NCBI RefSeq assembly: GCF_017916325.1
Contig: NC_090156.1
Span: 327,001 to 391,000 of the forward strand
Source: Leishmania martiniquensis
Lineage: Eukaryota > Euglenozoa > Kinetoplastea > Trypanosomatida > Trypanosomatidae
Length of the DNA stretch: 64,000 nt
Reading direction: 5' to 3'
Position numbers and translations under genes: made by a program. Position 1 is the stretch's first letter. Each line of letters opens with the position of its first letter. Below the pieces are notes generated by a model. The model had not been told where the DNA came from. It worked only from the letters and a program-made list of their open reading frames with translations, and did no database searches. Positions 1-9,065 of the stretch are shown in pieces.

Positions 1-1
1 T

Positions 2-3000
2 GAAGTGGCGTCGGCCACAGCGACGACTGTGGACGCGGATGAGGACTATCGAGGCAACGAAGGTGACGCGGCGGAGAGGCGCGCGACGCAAAGGAGTCTT
101 CAGCCGCTCACTCGACAGCAGCACTGGCGGCACTCAATCGATGTGCCACCGCGCCAGGCACCCACCCTAGGGCTCACAACACACACCGCCGTGCCTGCCA
201 CGAGTGCGGCAGCTGACCTGCAGCCCGCTAATAGTTACGACAGGCAGAACTACAGTCGATCGCGACTCATGGCGAGTAGCACCGCCTTCTCGCAGAACAC
301 GGGCACCGCATCTCCATCCGGCGCTGCTGTGTGGATCCAAAGCAGTCTTTCCTCTCCACGATCGCTCAGCGCAAGCGACTCGCGGATGGAGACAGCGACA
401 GGTGCGGAGAACGCACAGGAAGAGGAGGATAGCATCGACGGGGCCAGCTTGAGGCGCGCGCGAGATGGCGGTACCGCGCACGGTCCACTGCCCAGGTCTG
501 CGGACGGGCGTGGGAAGCTGCTTGCCGGGCTCGATGCCATCCCTCTTGACCAACGCTTTCCGTCTCCGCCAGTCCACGGCTCTCAAAGCAACTCCTCTAG
601 CTTTAGCGCCATGGCGGCCGCGAATCTCAGTGGCGGTTACGCGCACAGAGTGGCACTGGTACGCAGCAACAGCTATCAGTCGCCGCGTCCGCACTCACGA
701 GGACTGGCGCGCAGTACATCGTCCTTGTCGTCGACTGCGCGGCTGATGCCACGGTGGCGAGAGCGTTCGACCCCGCCACCGCAGCCGACCTCGCCACTGT
801 CTTCGAGCACCGCCCGCGATGAGGTTGGCGGCGCCGCTGGTGGCCTCCCGTCAACGCCACGGGGGCGCCGAGGGCTGGCCTCGCAAGGAGCTCCGCCGAT
901 CGCGCATCAGCCGGGCGCGCATCCCCATCAGCCACTGCAGCCTCTGATGTCGGCAGCGTCGTCTCACATGCCACAGCATCTGCGCCGAGAGACCCCTGAG
1001 AGCCTGGGTTGCACACGGTGGCAGGAAGTGAGTCTGCGCACCAGTGGTGGACGATCGTCGCCCAACTTGGTCTTTGCTGATAGTAGCAGAGACGGCGACG
1101 ACACGCCGCCATGCTACGGCGTTCTGGGGGACGAGGAGAGGGACCTCGGCGCAGCGGCAAACGAGGATGACGCTGAGGGCGCTCAACGACACCGTGGTTG
1201 CCCGCCCAGTGGAGCGGTCGGCGGTGATGCCGAAGACGACGGGGACGAAACGTTTCTCTGTTGGGAGAGCAGCGGGGCGCCGACATGGGGCGTAGCAACA
1301 TGGCGGATGCTGCAGCGCGGCGACGACGATGACGAGAGTGGCTACGAGGAGGAGGAAGAGAAAGTCGATGTCAGCGAGAACGACGCCGGTAGCCGCACCA
1401 ACGGTGACGGTCGCAGTGCCGATGGGCGTCTTCCGCAGTTGCCGCAGCGTCGCCACCGGCCCCGAGCAGCGTCCTTGCCTACGGCGAGCGCGCAGCAGGC
1501 AGCAAAGCAGCAGAAGCTGCAGGCGTCGGGCTGCGATGGCGGCGCGCTTCGCGGGCTTGGCTCCTCGGCACCGTCCGCGGAGGGCATCCCGCACTCGAGC
1601 ATCCGTACGGGGACCTGTATCGACACCACCGGGCGCCTCCCACAGACCCGATACGAGCCACCTATGTTGTCGAATAGAAATACATTTACAGCCTTCGTGC
1701 CTTTGTCAGACATCTCCTCCTCGGAGCTGCTCGCCACGGCAGCGGCGGCGTTCCAGTGCGGCCTTAGCGCGCACCTGCACTGTGCATCGCCAGGGGCGCA
1801 CAGTAGTGAGGCTGCGGCGGCGGCGCTGGGGGACGGCTGCGATTCCAGCAGCCAAGTGGGGCCCTGTGTCGACACGCCGGTCACCGCAGACACGGTTATT
1901 CTGAGCGTCTACGCCATGCAAGATGCGTGCCCCGCCGAGGGCGCTGATGTCAGGGTTGACATCGTGAGCGTAGCGGGCGGCGAGCTGCCCATCAGCCCAC
2001 TTTACTCCTCGGTGAGTACCGCCCCGACGAACCACATTTCGCGCTCCAACACGCCTGAGCCATTGGCAGCTCACGGTGCCGTGGCCAGGCGAGCCTTGGA
2101 GAGCGAAGAGGCTGAAGCAACGCGCACGAGGTGTGAGCTGCCCGGCGTGCTCTCTGTTAGGACACCGCCCAAGTCGAGAAGCAACACAAAAGCGGTGCCT
2201 GGGCTGAGCCACGATGCTGCTGCCGCTGCCGCTGTGGAGGCCTGCAACAGTGGTGGTGGCAATGATGGCAGCGGTGAAGATAGCGCTGACCTGCCAGCGC
2301 CTGAAGCGCACCCGACAGCCACATCGCGGCGAGCGTCGGGGAGTCTAGAGTCCGTGCGGGTCGCTGCCGCCTCTGTGCTGGAAGGGAAGCGACATGCAAT
2401 GTCGGACGAGGAGAGGCTGGATCTTGTCGCCTTCGCGCACTCGCCGGCTTCTGTGCACAGCGCAGTCGAGGCTGTCCTTGCAGTGGCGTCTCGCACTGCC
2501 GCAGATGGACTGTCACCGCCGTCGGCTCAGCTCTCTGCATCGCAGTCGCTTTCGGGGCAGTACTCGCCACCGCAGCCGTGGTGGAATCGGCGCCGGTGCA
2601 TCATACAGTCAGAAGGCAGCGGCATGCTGGACGTGAGCCAGCGTGGAGGGGAGACCGGCAGCAGTGGCGGCGGACACTCTCCCTTTTCGCCACACTCCAC
2701 CAGCAGCGCTGTGGCGGTGGTGCCGGGTGGCCGCGTGGCATCTCCGTCGTCACCCGCCGGCTCTGTGGCCATTGCCGAGTCGCCCCCTGGACAAACGTTG
2801 CTTCTGGGCGGCGGTGCGGCGGTGCCCCTGGAGATCAGGAGGAGCAGTGCCAGGCTTTGGTATGAGACGCAGTGCCCCCAGACTCTCACAAGCGATCGTC
2901 ACGCGGGTGCCTTGAGAAGTAGCAACAGCAGCGGCAGCAGTGAGGGGGGTAATGCAGCCTGCCGTAGTGTTGCTGGTGCTGCACCCTGCGGCAAGCCGAA

Positions 3001-5152
3001 TGGGGGGACGCTCATGAAGGAGGGGCGCCCGTGTCGGGTGGAGGACGCTGACAAGGAAGGTGTGGCGGGTATCCAAGTCAGCGCTGCCATTGCAGCAAAG
3101 CACACCGGCCGCGACCGTGACGGCGAGGGTGCCCGAGCGGGCGGTGCGTGTGCGCTGACGCGGACATGGCGACCGTGGATGCCGCTTGCTCCACCTTCGT
3201 CCCGCATCGCGGCGGCGGTAGCAGCAGCTGAGATGACGTGCGTAGAAGCCGAAAGGGATGGTGGGCTTACCGCGACCGCGCTCACCCACGTGACTGCTAC
3301 CGCCGCAGTGGTGCCGGCGACCGCGTCCTTCGTCGAGGAGGAGGAGGGGCAACTGGTAGGCGACGCATCGTCGCACGCTCTCGCCGTTGTCGCCGCATCC
3401 GGTGAACCTTGCCATGACGGAGAAGGGGCGACACCCGGCGAGGAGGTGCTGGGCGGCCGATGTGACGATGTCAGGCAATCGAGGGTCGCTGTTCCCGTCT
3501 CGCTGTCGCGCCTGGTGCCGACGCATCGCAGCGGCGCTGACAGCACTCACTCTGTCGCCCCGACGAGCATTGCATCACCGGCTGCGCTAGACAGCTTGAA
3601 GGAGACGGAAGCGTATGCTCGCTGCTGCATCGAGGAGAGCTTTGCCGACGTGCAGGAGGCGTGGGTGGCAGTGTGGCACGCGCTCCGGCTGCAGCACGAG
3701 GAGCTGCTCGTGCACCAACAGAGCGTACCCAACGCGTCCCCTTCTGGGCTGCCCTCTGCTATGCTCTCGGTAGACCCCGCGAAAGACTCGACCTCTGTTG
3801 CCATTCGCAGCGCTGCTGCGAAGGCTGAGAGTGGCGCCAGGCGTGCCGTCACTGTCTGCGCCTCGGCCTCTCTGGATCAGCTGACCACCACAAAGAGCGC
3901 CACTGCTATGGCGTGCCAAGAGAAGATGGTGCTGCCGTTGCCGGTCTTGCTAGGGGACTGTACAGCAACGACAGCGGCTGCCGGCGGCTCTGGCCCACAC
4001 TTGGGCAGCGGCAGTGATGCGGCTTGTGCTGCAGGTACCAATGGAGGCGAGGCTAAAGCGCCAACCTTTTCTGCGACCATGACCTCGAGGGAGCCGTGTG
4101 GCGACATCAGAGGCAGCTCAGACGCCGACGCTGGCGAAGGCGGTAGTGGTTCTGGCCCGGGTACCGCCCTCACAGATGAGGGCATCGCTGGTGTGATGGG
4201 GACGGACTCGAGCGCTTCCGGAGCAGAGGTGGTATCTGCGGCCTGCTGCGGCAAAAACACCTGCATCAACGCTCCCGTGGCCAGCTCGGCTGCCTACAGC
4301 GTAGGAGAGGCGGCAACGTCGACGCTCGGGCTGCTCGGGCCTCTCAATGCGTGTGCCGCTCCCACCAACGACACGGCTCCTGTCACTGCCCTATCGCCGG
4401 TTGCACCGTATCTCAGTGATGTGGTTGCAGGCGCGAACGGAGTCGATGGAGTGCGTGGGGCGGATCGTGGGAACCACCATAGCCGGCGTACCGCCGCCGA
4501 CGCCGACGCCGACGTGAAGGGGCAGCACGATGCGCCTCACCTAACGCTGACTGCAGATTCCACAGGCGCCCACTCAGTGGGGCCGGCTGTTACCACGTCA
4601 CACTGTATCGTCGACAGGAGCTCCGCGGGCGTCGCTGTGCGATCGGAACCGCTCGACGCCGGCCTTCGAGGGGAGACGCCTCTCACGATACAACAGTCCT
4701 CACCTGAGCCGACTTGGCCGATAACGCCCTGCGCAGCCGGCACTCCAATATCGCCGTCTCGCGCGTCTGTTCGCTCGCTTCTGGAGCTGAAAGGAGAGAG
4801 TGCTTTCGACGCGCGTGCAGAGGGCCGAGACCAGATGCGCCCTAACAATCTCTACGGGCTGACAGTATCACCCTTGCTAGAGGACAACCACTCAACACCA
4901 TCTGCGCGCGCACACTCGCGCTCGCAGCGCCAGCATCGCGGCCCCAGCGTCGGTCAGGTTGTGTGCTGCTGGTGTGGAGAACCGTATACAAGCGCAGATG
5001 TATGCCTAGTCGCGCGGCGACTACACAGCATGCTCCGTGAGGAGCGGCGCGCCGAGAAGGCGGCGAAGCGCGCAGCACAGATGCTCTTGTGTGAGGGCCG
5101 AGTCACGGAGGCGGTGACGCTGCTAAAGAGTGCTGGAGTATACGTGCTGTGA
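2..5152 (+). CDS. Giant low-complexity hypothetical protein, 5' end outside the window
   Basis: The frame is open from base 2 to the TGA at 5150-5152, about 1,716 codons, with no in-frame ATG before 269, so the true start is probably upstream of the window. Most of the protein is Ala/Ser/Gly/Thr-rich low complexity with an acidic block near residues 420-460 (many E and D). Two parts look more constrained. Residues about 1196-1240 form an amphipathic, possibly helical segment (KETEAYARCC, then EAWVAVWHALRLQ). The C-terminal 60 residues carry a Cys cluster (CCWCGEPYTSADVC, about 1654-1669) followed by a basic helix and a short Leu-rich tail. No known domain is recognised; the Cys cluster could bind a metal, which is inference. 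The following gene starts 676 bases downstream. Confidence 0.8.
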   Translation, partial: EVASATATTVDADEDYRGNEGDAAERRATQRSLQPLTRQQHWRHSIDVPPRQAPTLGLTTHTAVPATSAAADLQPANSYDRQNYSRSRLMASSTAFSQNTGTASPSGAAVWIQSSLSSPRSLSASDSRMETATGAENAQEEEDSIDGASLRRARDGGTAHGPLPRSADGRGKLLAGLDAIPLDQRFPSPPVHGSQSNSSSFSAMAAANLSGGYAHRVALVRSNSYQSPRPHSRGLARSTSSLSSTARLMPRWRERSTPPPQPTSPLSSSTARDEVGGAAGGLPSTPRGRRGLASQGAPPIAHQPGAHPHQPLQPLMSAASSHMPQHLRRETPESLGCTRWQEVSLRTSGGRSSPNLVFADSSRDGDDTPPCYGVLGDEERDLGAAANEDDAEGAQRHRGCPPSGAVGGDAEDDGDETFLCWESSGAPTWGVATWRMLQRGDDDDESGYEEEEEKVDVSENDAGSRTNGDGRSADGRLPQLPQRRHRPRAASLPTASAQQAAKQQKLQASGCDGGALRGLGSSAPSAEGIPHSSIRTGTCIDTTGRLPQTRYEPPMLSNRNTFTAFVPLSDISSSELLATAAAAFQCGLSAHLHCASPGAHSSEAAAAALGDGCDSSSQVGPCVDTPVTADTVILSVYAMQDACPAEGADVRVDIVSVAGGELPISPLYSSVSTAPTNHISRSNTPEPLAAHGAVARRALESEEAEATRTRCELPGVLSVRTPPKSRSNTKAVPGLSHDAAAAAAVEACNSGGGNDGSGEDSADLPAPEAHPTATSRRASGSLESVRVAAASVLEGKRHAMSDEERLDLVAFAHSPASVHSAVEAVLAVASRTAADGLSPPSAQLSASQSLSGQYSPPQPWWNRRRCIIQSEGSGMLDVSQRGGETGSSGGGHSPFSPHSTSSAVAVVPGGRVASPSSPAGSVAIAESPPGQTLLLGGGAAVPLEIRRSSARLWYETQCPQTLTSDRHAGALRSSNSSGSSEGGNAACRSVAGAAPCGKPNGGTLMKEGRPCRVEDADKEGVAGIQVSAAIAAKHTGRDRDGEGARAGGACALTRTWRPWMPLAPPSSRIAAAVAAAEMTCVEAERDGGLTATALTHVTATAAVVPATASFVEEEEGQLVGDASSHALAVVAASGEPCHDGEGATPGEEVLGGRCDDVRQSRVAVPVSLSRLVPTHRSGADSTHSVAPTSIASPAALDSLKETEAYARCCIEESFADVQEAWVAVWHALRLQHEELLVHQQSVPNASPSGLPSAMLSVDPAKDSTSVAIRSAAAKAESGARRAVTVCASASLDQLTTTKSATAMACQEKMVLPLPVLLGDCTATTAAAGGSGPHLGSGSDAACAAGTNGGEAKAPTFSATMTSREPCGDIRGSSDADAGEGGSGSGPGTALTDEGIAGVMGTDSSASGAEVVSAACCGKNTCINAPVASSAAYSVGEAATSTLGLLGPLNACAAPTNDTAPVTALSPVAPYLSDVVAGANGVDGVRGADRGNHHSRRTAADADADVKGQHDAPHLTLTADSTGAHSVGPAVTTSHCIVDRSSAGVAVRSEPLDAGLRGETPLTIQQSSPEPTWPITPCAAGTPISPSRASVRSLLELKGESAFDARAEGRDQMRPNNLYGLTVSPLLEDNHSTPSARAHSRSQRQHRGPSVGQVVCCWCGEPYTSADVCLVARRLHSMLREERRAEKAAKRAAQMLLCEGRVTEAVTLLKSAGVYVL

Positions 5153-5828
5153 GCGGAGCTGCCACGAGCCTCCTCCTCCTCTCCCCCTCCCTCCCTCCTT
5201 CCTCCTTCCCGCTCACCTGGTGGACCTTCCGTCGACGCTGTCGCGCTCGTTGGGGATATTCTCGTGGCCACTCTTTTGCTTTCTTCTGTTATGCGACGTC
5301 GCTCCTCCTCCGATCAGTATACCCGCCGTACGCCAAGTTGCCATCCGCATATAGGGGACTGCTGCCCCTCTCGCGCTGTGGACAAGCGAGGCAATGGCGC
5401 ACCGCCGCCAGCCCTCGCAGCTCTGCGTTACGGTGAAAATCCCTTTCGCCGTGTTCCCTTCCCGAGGACGTTTTGGCCCAAAGCAGCCCTTCGTGCGAGC
5501 GTAAAGCGGCTCAGCACCGGTAGGCGTGCCCGCATGTATCCCGTCTCCTTTGGCCTTCCACGTCTCTCTCGTGTGCTGCCGCTGCTCCTCTGACGCCCTC
5601 ACCATTTCAGTGCACGGCACTCCCCCCCTACACATACACACACACGTGCGCACTCGCGCCTGAAGGAGAGGAACAACGCATAGAAGAAAAAAGGGCAATC
5701 ATTTTTGGCATACACTTGCGAGCGTGCCTCTCTTCCCGCGTGCGTGTGCGTGCGTGTGTCTGTGACTTTCTCTGTCTGAGGGCCGTAGAAGCACGAGAGG
5801 CAGGGGCGCATGCTGCATACGGCCCGCC
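5153..5828 (+). other. Intergenic region with trans-splicing signals
   Basis: No gene is seen. A nearly pure C/T tract (about 5166-5216) begins just after the upstream stop codon. A GT-rich stretch (about 5735-5762) leads into TTTCTCTGTCTGAG, whose AG at 5779-5780 is the best spliced-leader acceptor for the zinc-finger gene. Confidence 0.5.
5779..5780 (+). promoter_or_regulatory. Candidate spliced-leader acceptor AG for the zinc-finger gene
   Basis: AG directly after a T/C-rich run (5765-5777), about 50 bases before the ATG at 5829. If used, the mRNA would also contain an out-of-frame ATG at 5810 that opens a 16-codon reading frame ending at 5860, overlapping the 5829 start. Confidence 0.4.
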
Positions 5829-7850
5829 ATGTGGAGGCACAGTTCTCGTCGTTGGTCTAGCGGTCGTCGAGTATGCCCTTCATTCGGCGCACCAGTACCG
5901 GGGGCGTTGCATAGTCTGCGCCACATGGTGCACTCGCTGGCGCTCGAGCGGAGCCGTAGTGAGGTGAGGGCCGTGACACGACTACCTCGTGGCATGACCC
6001 CGTTTCAGTCACCTCGCGCGGCCGACTCTCGGTCAGACGGCGGCGGCCGCCTCTGCCGCGACTTTGTCCCCCCCGATGCCACCGGAGGTGCGCCGTCATC
6101 TTCCCCCCAGCCAAAGGAGCAGCTGCCTCCGTGGCCAGTTGACGCCTTTGAGTTTAACGCCGTCGCGGCACACGGCGGACACGACGTCCGCCGAGAGTGG
6201 GCCACGATGTCCTCCCTCTTCGACTCTGCTACGCCGGGCGTTACCGGTGACGGGAGTACCTCATCCACGCTGACGACCGCCGTCGCCGTACTTGACGCGG
6301 CGTCACCCTTGCCTACCTCCACGTCTGGGCCAACACCAAAGCGGCCCGTCGTCACTCTCCGCACGATTCGGCAGCTGAAGACGGTGGAAGAGACGGCGGA
6401 GGCGCAGATAGCCCTGCGTGGTGGCGGGTGGGTGTGCACGGAGTGCTGGTCGATCGTGCATGCGGACGGCCGTGACAGCACCCGTAGCGGTGCGTCGTGC
6501 AGCGCTCCCCTCTCTTCCCTCCCGCGCACCATCTGCTCCGCGTGCCACACACTACGCCACGACGCACAGACGTGGCCGTACATTGCGTCTCTGCGCCTGC
6601 GATCCGACCTGTGGCAATGCAGATGGTGTGGAGAGGCGAACGCGGATGCCGCCGTGAGGTGTCGCTGCTGCACTGAAGAGCGCGCCGCACGCACTGACGA
6701 TGGTGACGATAAGCAAAAAAAGGCTTTGGTGCGGTTGTCGATTGCCGATGAGGTCGACTCGTGCCCTATCGGGCACGTCGTCGTCACCCGCAACCGAACG
6801 ACGCGCTGGCGCTGCGGGGCCTGCCGGGAGATCAATTCGCTTCAGATGTCGGTGTGCCGCAACTGCGCACGTGAGCGGTTCGCCCTCACGGTAAGCTGCC
6901 CCACATGTGATGCCCCGCGTGTCTTGTCGAACACGTTGGTGTTTGGCGGTGCGAGTGAGGCACGTGCTTCACGAGAGGCCGTCCATCACCCAGCGCTGGA
7001 GACAATATCCTCGTCATCTGCCAGCGCTGCTGGTGCTGCGAGAGACGTCCATGTGGCGCCCCCAAACGCTTCTTCCGCCGCCCCCTTCGCCTTTCCTGCG
7101 CGCGTCTTCGGTCCCGAAAATTGCTATACGCCAAACTCGACGCAGCTCAACTGTCTGCAGTGTCGCAGTCCCCTCCATGGCGGCCGCGTAACTGCCGTAA
7201 GTGCAACGGTGTCATGGTGGTGCGCCTGCGGCGTTGTGAACGCAGTTGCGGCGTACACCTGCCTTCGTTGTCGTCTGCCGCGCGCTGTGGAGTGTCCCGA
7301 GAAGTTACGCGCACTACTTCGGAGCGCTGTCGCGGAGGGTGCGTCAGCGTCACCGCCGCTGACGGAGCACAGAGGTGGCGTTGCATCTCATCGTGCACCA
7401 ACGTCACCGGCGTGGGACTTCAGGTCTTGCACGAACTGGATGTGCTACTGCTGCTGTGGTGTGAACACTGCTTCGCACCAAGTGGTTACAGCGGTTAACG
7501 CATCCCTTTCCTCGGGCACGACCTCCGCTGAGAGCACGAAGCGCAGCCGCCGGCTGAGTGTGCGTCATGGCGATGGAGCGTGCCGCCACTGTGGTGCCCC
7601 GTGGCATCACCAACTTGTGCAAGGGGGCAACTCTTGGCGCTGCGCGTGCCACGCACTGAACTCGCGCACCGATGCCCTCTGCACAAGCTGCGGACTGCCA
7701 GCGCTGAATGGTGTTGCGCCGGACATTCTCTCCTCCTGGTCCAAAGGGGACTGGCGATGTCCGTCGTGTGGCAGTCTCTGCTACAGAAGCCGGCAGCAGT
7801 GCTCATGCGGCGCCACGCGCGCATCAGCACGGCTCAGCAGCGAGGTGTGA
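5829..7850 (+). CDS. Multi-zinc-finger (RanBP2-like) protein, probably mitochondrial
   Basis: 673 residues from the first ATG. At least six Cys clusters follow the RanBP2-type plan of Trp-x-Cys, a conserved Asn, then Cys-x2-Cys. They lie at about residues 200-240, 261-283 (WQCRWCGEAN), 325-347 (WRCGACREIN), 463-485 (WWCACGVVN), 604-625 (WRCACHALN) and 641-663 (WRCPSCGSLC). Two are preceded by an extra Cys-x2-Cys pair (about 440 and 585) and use Cys-x-Cys in place of Cys-x2-Cys, giving a repeated composite module. RanBP2 fingers usually bind single-stranded RNA or proteins; such proteins occur in kinetoplastid mitochondrial RNA processing, but the exact role here is unknown. The first 55 residues are rich in Arg and Ser with almost no acidic residues, like a mitochondrial presequence. 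Alternative in-frame ATGs at 5925 and 5994 would remove it. Confidence 0.75.
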   Translation: MWRHSSRRWSSGRRVCPSFGAPVPGALHSLRHMVHSLALERSRSEVRAVTRLPRGMTPFQSPRAADSRSDGGGRLCRDFVPPDATGGAPSSSPQPKEQLPPWPVDAFEFNAVAAHGGHDVRREWATMSSLFDSATPGVTGDGSTSSTLTTAVAVLDAASPLPTSTSGPTPKRPVVTLRTIRQLKTVEETAEAQIALRGGGWVCTECWSIVHADGRDSTRSGASCSAPLSSLPRTICSACHTLRHDAQTWPYIASLRLRSDLWQCRWCGEANADAAVRCRCCTEERAARTDDGDDKQKKALVRLSIADEVDSCPIGHVVVTRNRTTRWRCGACREINSLQMSVCRNCARERFALTVSCPTCDAPRVLSNTLVFGGASEARASREAVHHPALETISSSSASAAGAARDVHVAPPNASSAAPFAFPARVFGPENCYTPNSTQLNCLQCRSPLHGGRVTAVSATVSWWCACGVVNAVAAYTCLRCRLPRAVECPEKLRALLRSAVAEGASASPPLTEHRGGVASHRAPTSPAWDFRSCTNWMCYCCCGVNTASHQVVTAVNASLSSGTTSAESTKRSRRLSVRHGDGACRHCGAPWHHQLVQGGNSWRCACHALNSRTDALCTSCGLPALNGVAPDILSSWSKGDWRCPSCGSLCYRSRQQCSCGATRASARLSSEV

Positions 7851-8483
7851 TGTCGCAGGTTCGTGCTCGAGGGCGCAGCCGCGTGTGGGGGGAGGGAGGG
7901 GGGCCTCTGGTGGCCATGGCAATTGTTGCGCACATAAGTCGCCACCATCTTTGCAGGAATACGAGGCTCTCTGCCGTGAGAACTCGAGGTGCCTAAAGCC
8001 AGTCGAGTCACGCATGTTGCGGTCCACACGCGCACACATCTGTACGTCTCTTTGCCGCCCACGTCAGGGACGAAGTTTGATGTGCGCCTCCCACTCTCTC
8101 TCTGTCTTGGGCATTGCGGCACTCTTTCCTCTCTCCTCTATGGCGAGGAGGCCGTCGCCTGGCCTCACCGTCGTGTCGGTCAGCTCCAATCCGTCCCACG
8201 CAGAGGCCCGCCACCACTCGGCGTCTGTCGCCGGGCGAAACGTGAAGGGTAAGGGGCAGAGCGGACTTTGCCCTTTCGCCGATGTCGTTTGAAGGAACGG
8301 CGGCCATTTCGGACGAGTGGAGTGCGCCAGTCGGCGTTCCGTTGCGCGGCGGCGCTCGACCGGGTGGAGCAGTCGGGTGGCAGTGGACTCAACGGGGCAA
8401 AAAAGAAAAATGGGATGGGGCCCCTCTCCTCGTCATCTCTTTCACTTTCTTCGTCCTGCTCGATCTCTTTATCCTCTGCTCTG

Positions 8484-8510
<27 letters not shown>
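8484..8510. repeat. (CA)n microsatellite
   Basis: An uninterrupted CA repeat of about 13 units, followed by GCACGC. The longest dinucleotide run in the window. Confidence 0.95.
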
Positions 8511-8514
<4 letters not shown>

Positions 8515-8802
8515 GCTGTCGGTAGACACAGACACTCTCCCTCCTCTTACGTTGGCGGGTGGGCCCAGCAACCAAACAAGCAGGAAGGCGATCTGAGGTA
8601 CCCTCAGGAGAGGGGCAGCCGGGCAGTAGTCGCGCGTAGAAAAGTCATCGACGAGCCCTCGGCACTCTCTGTCTCTCCTTTGTGTGAGCGCTGTGCCCTT
8701 TCACGCCTGCGAAGCACATTTGGCTCTCGCACATCTCCCACCACGCAGAAGTTACTGGAGGGGGAAGGGCAGCGCGGCTCAGAGAAACAGAGTCAGAGAG
8801 AT

Positions 8803-8821
8803 ACACACACACACACACACA
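8803..8821. repeat. (AC)n microsatellite
   Basis: About nine AC units between a purine-rich segment (AGAGAAACAGAGTCAGAGAG) and GACAGAAGGGGAGG. Confidence 0.9.
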
Positions 8822-9017
8822 GACAGAAGGGGAGGGGCTCAGGGCGAGATCTTTGCTTGGACATACGAACAAATTCAACACGTACACCCGCCCGTTCGTG
8901 TACTCCCCGTGCTGACGTGCCCGTAGACGGATAGCCATCTCCGTGAGGCCTCTGCCCGCTCATTACGCCCACTCTTTCTCCTCCCCCTCGCACTCGCTTG
9001 CATCAATCGGGGCGCAC

Positions 9018-9065
9018 ATATACAAATATATAAATATATAAATAAAATATATATTTATATATTTA
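9018..9065. repeat. A/T island with 14-bp perfect inverted repeat
   Basis: Forty-eight bases that are all A or T except one C at 9023, in a GC-rich genome. Bases 9031-9044 (TAAATATATAAATA) are the exact reverse complement of 9052-9065 (TATTTATATATTTA), with a 7-base spacer (AAATATA). In RNA this could form a 14-bp A-U hairpin; in DNA it is an easily melted element. Function unknown. Confidence 0.85.

Noticed and set aside
627..1301. Reverse-strand open frame (224 codons)
   Set aside because: Antisense of the large + strand gene, Arg-rich composition typical of a shadow frame.
8484..8821. Repeated CA units considered as a CRISPR-like or satellite array
   Set aside because: They are simple dinucleotide microsatellites with no unique spacers, in a eukaryotic genome.
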